A stretch of DNA of 64,000 nt from Puccinellia tenuiflora. Its lineage: Eukaryota; Streptophyta; Magnoliopsida; Poales; Poaceae. The stretch is from the NCBI GenBank assembly GCA_012064385.1, contig QRDG01000519.1:248001-312000 (forward strand), written 5' to 3'. The position numbers and the translations under genes are program-made. Below, one piece after another: positions 57,228 to 64,000 of this stretch (position 1 is the first letter of the stretch; each line of letters opens with the position of its first letter). The notes beneath the pieces are model-generated. The model made no database searches. It was not told the origin of the DNA and worked only from the letters and a program-made list of their open reading frames with translations.

Positions 57228-59149
57228 ATGGAGTGTTTTCGTGCGGCAGCTGACACAAACCTTGAAGATCTTCCAGAGGTAAGATCTCACTAACCGTGCA
57301 TGCATGCAACCTTGAAGCTAGATCTTCACTAACCGTGCATGCTCATTCATGCAGGACGTTGTGAGCAGGATATTTTCGTGCTTGGACATGAGGGACGCGG
57401 CTCGTGCGTCCGCATCCTGCTCCGCCTTCCTCCAGGCCTGGGGGAGATATCCTCACCTAACGTTCGACCTGGACACGCTCCGTCTCCGACGAGAGCCAAC
57501 CGCTCCTCCTCCACAAGACGACGTGCTCCTGCTGCAGCAGCAAGCAGACCTCGCGAGGGGCTTTGTCAGCCGCGTCGACGCCATCATGTCGCGACGCCAA
57601 AGCAGAGCCGCCGCGCTCGACGCGCTGATCATCAAGTTCGACTACCTGCTGCAGCGGGATGCTCCGACCGTCGACCGCTGGGTGCACTCCGCCCTCACGT
57701 TGACGACCACCAGGCGCCTCAGGCTCGACTTCCAACCTCACGGCTGCTACAGTCCCGACAGGCTCGAGTACGACTTCAGTTTTCCCTGCTCGCTCCTGTC
57801 GGCCGGGACGCCAGCGGCCACCGCGCTGGAGCACCTCTACCTCCGGCTCGGAAGCTTACAGGCCCCGCCCAAGGTGCCGCAGCTGACCAACCTGGTGACC
57901 TTGGTTCTCTCCGCGGTGCGCGTCACCGGCGAGGCTCTTGACCGCCTGCTCTCCTCCTGCCACAAGCTGCAGAGCCTGAAGCTCAAGTACTGCGAGGACC
58001 TGGACCACGTCAATGCACCTGCTTGTCTGAAGCAGCTTCTGGTGTTCAGATGCTGGTCGGTGAGGAAGATCCACATCTCGGGCTCCGCCGTCGAGTCCCT
58101 GCGGCTTGATGGCCGGCACATGCCGGCGAGCCTGCTTTCTGGGTCACTACTGACTGGACCCGCCGTCAAGGCGGCAAGTGCCATGTTTGATCTTTACTAC
58201 CTGATTGGCCGCGCCAAGTCTGATGCCACCGCGGACACATCGCGGCTTCAACTGTCGAGCCTAGCACAGCTCATGCCAGGCCTGGAGAGCTTATCCTTGA
58301 CCTTAGTACGGCATACCAAGGTTAGTTCGTTCGATCTTGAGTTCGTTAATTCCACCTTAGCTAGCTAGCTTATTTCTTAATTCAATCCGAGTACTTCGAT
58401 CAAGATTTAACATGAAAAGCTCTTGGTTTAGGTAGTCGTGGACAGCTGCGGCAGCAGATTCCGTCACCTGAAGCGTGTGGACATTGAATTCTGCATGCCG
58501 GAGCTACATGATGGAAGAGACGATTTTCTCTTTCTGTACCCGTTCCTCGACGCAGCGCCCGCACTGGAAGCGCTTTCGTTAGATGTACGTACATTTTCCT
58601 TGCTGTTATTATTTCTTACTAGGATCAGTACCTACGTAGTACTCCCTCCGTTCTAAATTAGTTATCTTCTATTTGCTAAAAAGTGGATGTATCTAGACAT
58701 GTTACAAGTATAAATACATCCACTTTTTAACAAATGAAAGACAACTAATTTAGAACGGAGGGAGTACTACTGATCGAGTACTTGATTACTAATGGGGACA
58801 ATGTATGCAGGTGTTGCGTTATGCGCCAGTTTTCTACGCAAGGAAAATGCAGCAGCCACCACCAGGTGGCTATTTCAGGAAGCACCAAGGGCTCCCGCAC
58901 CATAGCCTAAAGAACGTCGACATCATTGGGTTCAATGCAGACCTTGCTTCCCTAGAGCTCGCGCTCTACATCCTCGATAAGGCGTGCGCGCTTCGGCGTA
59001 TGACACTTGAGACCTTAGGGAGAACTGACGACGATGGTGACGATGTCCTTATTCGGGAGGCCATTTCCAAGCATGTCGTCCCGGCAGTGCCAACGGCTTG
59101 CGGCGTGCTGCTACAAGTAGTGACCAAACGTGACCGTCCAGCTAGATAA
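57228..59149 (+). CDS. F-box protein with LRR/FBD-like C-terminal region, four exons, intact
   Basis: Exons 57228-57278, 57355-58320, 58432-58584 and 58811-59149. All introns are GT...AG in phase 0, and 502 codons are open. The F-box spans the first intron (NLEDLPE|DVVSRIFSCLDMRDAARA), followed by leucine-rich segments (SALTLTTTRRLRLDF, LEHLYLRLGSL, LTNLVTLVLSAVRVTGEALDR, KLQSLKLKYC). The end resembles an FBD region (LELALYILDKACALRRMTLE). Such proteins act as substrate adaptors of SCF (Skp1-Cullin-F-box) ubiquitin ligases. The substrate is unknown. Exon 2 is GC-rich, as in grass genes. A Stowaway MITE sits in intron 3. Confidence 0.9.
58642..58764. mobile_element. Stowaway MITE in intron 3 of the F-box gene
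   Basis: 123 bp. The inverted ends are CTCCCTCCGTTCTAAATTAG and its inverse, with TA duplicated at 58640-58641 and 58765-58766. It is a near-complete hairpin. Confidence 0.92.
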
Positions 59150-59219
59150 TCGGTCCATGAGATAGAATTAATGGGCACATAAACTATAAGTACATACAGA
59201 TATCTAATTTAACTGGCTA

Positions 59220-59760
59220 TGGACAACAACGTGTGGATTACCAACCTTGTCACGGATGAAGATTTCTCTTTGACCACGTCACCCAATTTATGGAGCTTTG
59301 GGTGCATTTTACATCTTAGTCACGTTAATCTTGAGGATGGTTTGGAGGACGACATCTCTTGAAACCTCACGCTAAATGGGCCAATATGAAGCACATGGTT
59401 CGGAAAATTTGGGCTCACCAAAAGTCAAAGTCTCTACATGGCTTGCTCTTCATGATAGGCTTTGGAAGGCCGACCGACTTGCTAGTAGAGGTTGTCTGAA
59501 TTGCTGTTTATGCCCCCTGAGAGCTCCGGAATCGATCAATCACCTCCTCGCAAATTCCCGCTGCACTATACGCCTTTGGGGCTTCATCAAGGAATGAATT
59601 ACTATTCACAACCTCGATTTCCAACAATGGCCTACCCTCACGCTCCCTAGTTGGTGGCAACATATGGTCGCTGCACGGAGCCCGCCTCGCTTACCTTCCT
59701 CGTATATCTTAGGATATTTGGAATGGGTGCTGATGATCCATCCCGAGCACGCCTGCCGGG
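59220..59760 (+). pseudogene. LINE C-terminal (zinc-binding RT-associated) fragment
   Basis: The open piece 59376-59597 encodes WLALHDRLWKADRLASRG, then CCLCPLRAPESINHLL...CTIRLWGFIKE, the zf-RVT domain found at the end of plant non-LTR RT polyproteins. Flanking frames are broken. RT itself is absent. Confidence 0.8.
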
Positions 59761-61170
59761 CCTAGGAGTGGTAACCCCAGTAACCATCGATTTACGTAGC
59801 ATGTTAGTAACACATAGCAAATATGTATAATTCTAAGGTCGGGTCTGACAGCTTAACAAGATTTATGGGTTCTCGGTTATGAATTCTTGGTTATGATTAG
59901 CATGGTAGACTTCCAGGGGTTTTGTGGGCCTGGGAGTATCCGGCCCGCCTGCAGATGATGTTCCTGCCTGGGATTGATACCCTAGTAACCCTCTTCTACC
60001 ATGTCTAAGAGCATATAACACTTATGCCTAGCTTTAGATCCGGGGTTTGACATGTTTTGGTATCAGAGTTGTGATCGAATCTGACATGACAGGTTAACGA
60101 GAAAAGTTGTTGTGAACATGTTAATTTGACTAAAAATTTGGAAAATGAGGCCACAACGGGTTGTCTTTTTCTTGCCACCTTAGGAACACAAGTTCCCTCC
60201 TGTTGAACCAAGTCTGAGAGTATGACACACGCGGGACAATGAATCCTGCTCACTGTTTCTTGTTTTGGTATGCATGTGAGACACGTAGTTTGTGATTTCC
60301 ATCTATGAGTGTGTTGGGAAATGTTTTGGAGAAAAGATAGGGCATGTCCGGGACAAGGGAAGGACGAACACTAAGTTTGATCCCCACGCACAATAATAGG
60401 GATTATCATGAGGCTTGTGTTAACTTTTCCGCAACAAGCATGCGAACCCCACAATCATCTTCGGAAACATTAGCGCGAGTCTAGTCTTTTGGTTACCGTC
60501 GGTGCTAAGCGGTTGAGTGTTCTCATGCCGGGAGAGTGATGACCGGTTGTAATTGTAATATCTCTTATTTTCCTGTAAAACTACTTAATTAATCTAATAG
60601 GGTAAATAATTACAAAAATGAATGGCTAATCACCGCAATTACTCGTCCTAGGGGATGTTGCATGTAATATCCTAACATATATAAATACTAATTTTGAATT
60701 TTCAAACTATTTGTTTCCGAAATCATTAATCATGATTTGCGAACCGTCTTCACCGATGTGCTTGTCTCGACGATGGATTCAAAACTAGATACCATGTTTC
60801 TATGTTAAGACTAATTTTATTTTATCACGTCGGGTGCTAGATTTAAATATCATGATTGTCAAAATTAACAACACCTAAAGTAGAAATTTTGTCCTGAACA
60901 GTAAACCTGATTAGCAAACTGGCTTCATTGATTTCGGTAGCTCTCATTAATTAGTTTACTTATATGTAAATGTAGCACCCAATAATAAAGAAACCGAAGC
61001 AAGGAAGAAGATTCATCCGCAAGACACGCACATACAAAAAAAGAGGAAGATAAAAAAAGCTGACCGCGAACTATAATGTGAATGCATTTTGGATTAAGCA
61101 GTTAGTACAAATGTGTATATGTTGTCCGCTAAAGAAAAACTGTGTATATGTTTTTTTTGCTGGTATGTAT

Positions 61171-61264
61171 ATTTTTTTTCCTAAATGGGGATGTACCTGG
61201 CCTCTGCATCGATTGATGCACATTTTTTTCAAAATGGGGATGTACATCGATGGATTTTTTTGCG
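61171..61264 (-). mobile_element. Short LINE 3'-end-like insertion
   Basis: About 95 bp with T-rich ends and CCTCTGCATCGATTGATGCAC, a phrase also near the LINE end at 63.67 kb. It is flanked by GGTATGTAT copies (61162-61170 and 61265-61273). The left arm has a single copy and no insert. Confidence 0.6.
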
Positions 61265-61679
61265 GGTATGTATATGTTGAACATGACACCGACAAAGACC
61301 ATGTGGTACACATGGTACGCAACCCAAAAAAAAACATGACACCGACAAAGCAAAGAGTGTGTTTTGTATAACTCGTACTAAGCATTATGGACGCACACCC
61401 TCGGTTGATCATTTTGGTACTTTCAGCATGTATAGCATGCCAAGACAGTGACCGGCCATACTAATAAATTAGCAAATCAAAGGATTCCAATTAATGAAAT
61501 GATCTTTACGCCCAAGATGTAGTGTTCGAAGAAGAAAGATCACATAATTAGGACTCCACCAAACTGATCCAACGGATCTCTGGTAAAAAAATACACCACT
61601 TATAGCAATTACTTGTAAGTATACATATGTTGTTGATAATTCGGGCGCATGGGTACATCGAGTGCATCCATGTCAAGTA

Positions 61680-62161
61680 CTCCCTCCGTTCCGAAATATA
61701 TGATGTTAAGGGGATTTACGACAAACCCAAAAAGAACGTCCAAAGAATTCATAACCTGTCTGCTCCTACTTAATTGCTCATAATAAATCTAATGCCATCC
61801 TATACTGGGAAATAACGATGACAGAGTACAAGTTTGAATCCCAGTAAACTAACGATTGGGAAAAGAAAAGGCCGATCGCATAAAAAAGGGATCTTTCAGG
61901 ACATGGCAGCGACGAGAGAGAGAGAGAGGGAGAGGGCTGTGACGGGTGAGAGAGGGAGAGGGTGGCAACGAGAGATAGAGGGAGAGGGTGGCGAGATGCG
62001 GGAGCGAGAGCGAGATGCGGGAGAGAGAGTGATGTGGAAAGAGATAGAGAGCGATGGGAGTGAAGCATGTCAGCGCGGAGAGGCAAAATTGGAAACGCGA
62101 AAAAACTCTTAAATTGTAGTACAACATATCATTTATTGTATACATTGCGGAACGGAGCGAG
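61680..62161. mobile_element. Stowaway/mariner-type element, 482 bp
   Basis: Ends CTCCCTCCGTTCCGAAAT and its imperfect inverse (ATTGCGGAACGGAGCGAG), with TA on both sides. The interior has a GAGA-rich purine tract (61910-62035). The left inverted-repeat arm shows the empty site near 34335. Confidence 0.85.
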
Positions 62162-62931
62162 TAGCAGGTCCGATGTGGTTGTCGTAAAGTGCGGAGTATC
62201 CCAGCAAGTGCTCAGTCGCGAGGCCTAGTAGAACTAATCCTGACTGCCAAGTTGGCTGGGAGGGCCGACCACATCCGCAGCCACAGGAAGCCCAAAATAA
62301 CCCTGGTGGCCTAACCAGAATGACACCAAAAGCAGCGGTCAGACTAGACCACTAGATAGACGGAAGAAAATAAAGAAAGAAGTGTTTCGATGCTCGGTAG
62401 GAGGCCTCTGGCGAATAGTTCCCATCAAGGCCAATCTTGGAACGATGTCGTTCGCCTAAAAGCACACGGCGTTCTACGGATTCGATCAGGACTACTCCAG
62501 CATTGTCCTCACACACCTGGCGATCGGTAGAAGCAACATGGACATACAATTTTCTGAATGGATTTACGTCCAGATGCCTCCCATTTCTATGTATGAATGG
62601 ATCCTACTTCAGCTATTGAGTCGAGCTTTGCTGGTTTATTAGTGGCGTTCAATATCTCAGGAATCATGAATTCTAGACTTCATTCATGTTTATCAGGGTG
62701 TGAGGGTAGCAAAGTTGGCTAGGGTAGAGACAAAGATCAGCTACATATAGAAAGTTCGGGAGGCAACACTATGATTTTATAAGACCGGATCATGGTCCTA
62801 AATAAAGTGTAATCTTAAAATATCTTCTAGCATAAATATCATCGTTCATGTGCTTCAGTCAGTCTGGTAAATGCAATTATGGCATATCTCTTTGTAGCAT
62901 GTATTCCTCACCGGTGAGTGGTGATATTACA

Positions 62932-63645
62932 TTTGTGTCGATAGGTGGCCCCTGTTTGCTCTCTCTCTATTGAGTAGTTCAACCAGCTCACCTCTTCAAT
63001 TTAGCCTGCACATGTCTTTAAAAAGGGGCACGTGTCCTCCAGCAAAATGTTGATCATTAGGAATTAATTCACGAATAAATAAAGATAGAGAAAAATAGAG
63101 GCTGGAAACCACATCAAATTATCTAATTTGGTTTGATGTTACAACGGGACTATTCAAACCTTAATGTTCGAACAACATTGATGTTGTGTTGCTCGGGGAA
63201 AAAATAAACTTAGTTTTCAGTGGATTCAACGTAAATGAAGTTTATATATGATTATGTATATATGGTCATTACCGTTCTAAGCTATTTGATATGTTTTTAC
63301 TCTGCTTAGAATCCAAAAATTGGTAAAACATGACATTCTAGCGGTACAAGAAAAACTCATTTCGTCTAAGCAATTACTATTTAAGCTCATTTAATTTTAT
63401 AAAAATCTAATACGGGACACACGTCTGAATTCATATGGGTTGACAAGACTATGGAGCACAGAAGCAAGTCATATTGAGCGCATTTGGTAGCGAGCATCAA
63501 AATCTGAGTTCTGTGAGACTTGGTTGGACAGGGCTAGGTCTCACAAAACCAGCCTCCTAGTCATGTTGTGCATACCGTTTGGTAGCCAACATGTCTCTAG
63601 GTCAGGCCCGCCGTATGCAGCTCAACCAAACAACATGCTTGTATC
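62932..63645. other. Intergenic DNA, nothing recognised
   Basis: AT-rich. TTTGGTAGC occurs twice (about 63484 and 63580), with an inverse GTTGAGCTGC/CAACCAAAC pattern that might be a decayed MITE. Confidence 0.4.
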
Positions 63646-64000
63646 TTTTTTTTTATAGAAATGGGTGTTACCCCAGCCTCTGCATCAAAATGATGCACAC
63701 GGCTATTTTATTAAATAAACTCAATCGTGCAATATTTAAGTTATTACAGCCCGAAAATTACAACCAATGGCTCCACAGAAGGCCACCAAAATAACAATGC
63801 TGATAAAAGACGACTACACAAATTGTAATCGGCTAGTGTGCCACCATCCACCCCGGTTGAAGATAGTCCGAACGACCGCCATCAACCGAGTGCATCCAGA
63901 AGCCAAACGCCCTCGCTTGTTCGCTGGAAGAAGATAGGACCACTTGTGGATCCAGTAGGTAGCATGATGAATAACCTGCAAAAATTGTCCAGTGTTCGCT
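63646..64000 (-). mobile_element. 3' end of a minus-strand LINE, running off the window
   Basis: A T8 run at 63646 (poly(A) tail on the minus strand) precedes GAAATGGGTGTTACCCCAGC and CCTCTGCATCAAAATGATGC, typical of grass LINE 3' ends. The coding part lies beyond 64000. Confidence 0.7.

Larger units (their letters stand above)
59925..62931 (-). repeat. Right arm of the large inverted repeat (partner 33491-35912)
   Basis: Reverse-complement copy of the left arm, lengthened by a Stowaway element (61680-62161) and a short LINE-like insertion (about 61171-61264), both absent from the left arm. On the plus strand a GGGGTTTGACA end is followed by TTTTGGTATCAGAGTTG (60054-60070), like an LTR end plus iMet primer site. 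No gene was seen; the frames are broken. Confidence 0.8.

Noticed and set aside
61778..62145. Ser/Leu-rich ORFs around 62 kb
   Set aside because: Translations of a GAGA-type purine tract inside a Stowaway-type element.

Overview
This is plant nuclear DNA, almost certainly from a large-genome grass (Pooideae, most likely Triticeae-like). The evidence is stacked LTR retrotransposons inserted into one another, a Mutator-like element with a 9-bp target duplication, Stowaway and Tourist MITEs, LINE fragments with a grass-type 3' end, and a multi-exon grass-style F-box gene. No bacterial-type genes, CRISPR arrays, rRNA genes or convincing tRNA genes were seen. Roughly three quarters of the window is transposable elements.

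Layout. 1-1979 is the end of a copia (SIRE-like) LTR. 2165-2703 is a LINE reverse-transcriptase fragment, cut by a Tat/RIRE2-like gypsy element that spans 2704-31026 with its nested guests (about 12.8 kb without them). The sense gag-pro-RT-RNaseH-integrase of this gypsy (3284-9800) carries one frameshift and five in-frame stops. A 7.67-kb MULE (9999-17665, perfect 9-bp TSD) sits just after pol. It holds a mudrA-type transposase with a deleted core, a charged coiled-coil ORF, and a convergent two-exon GRF-zinc-finger/membrane-anchor gene in the position mudrB occupies in MuDR. Beyond the MULE, the gypsy carries a five-exon gene on the opposite strand (18078-29916). Its splice phases all match and it stays open for 1,051 codons once the nested element is discounted. 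Exon 1 of that gene is split by a young nested gypsy (21252-29105; perfect 5-bp TSD, 425-bp LTRs differing at about four positions). The guest has no pol, a truncated gag, a 112-bp higher-order minisatellite, and its own antisense genes. The 3' LTR (30469-31026) abuts a truncated mariner-like element (31027-33489).

33491-46200 is sparse: one arm of a 24-kb-spaced inverted repeat, MITEs, simple repeats, one two-exon gene of unknown function (40106-41529, minus) and a LINE fragment. 46268-55597 is a minus-strand copia element with LTRs, an iMet-type primer site, a long gag with two zinc knuckles, and no pol. An intact four-exon F-box/LRR/FBD-like gene (57228-59149, plus, 502 aa) is the best host gene. 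It is followed by a LINE C-terminal fragment, the second inverted-repeat arm (about 59925-62931) and the 3' end of a minus-strand LINE running off the window.

The most unusual theme is two related gypsy elements that both keep spliced antisense genes with their own TATA boxes, although sense pol is broken in one and absent in the other. Both also multiply short polypurine-tract-like motifs (GGGGGCT) in satellite or intronic arrays.
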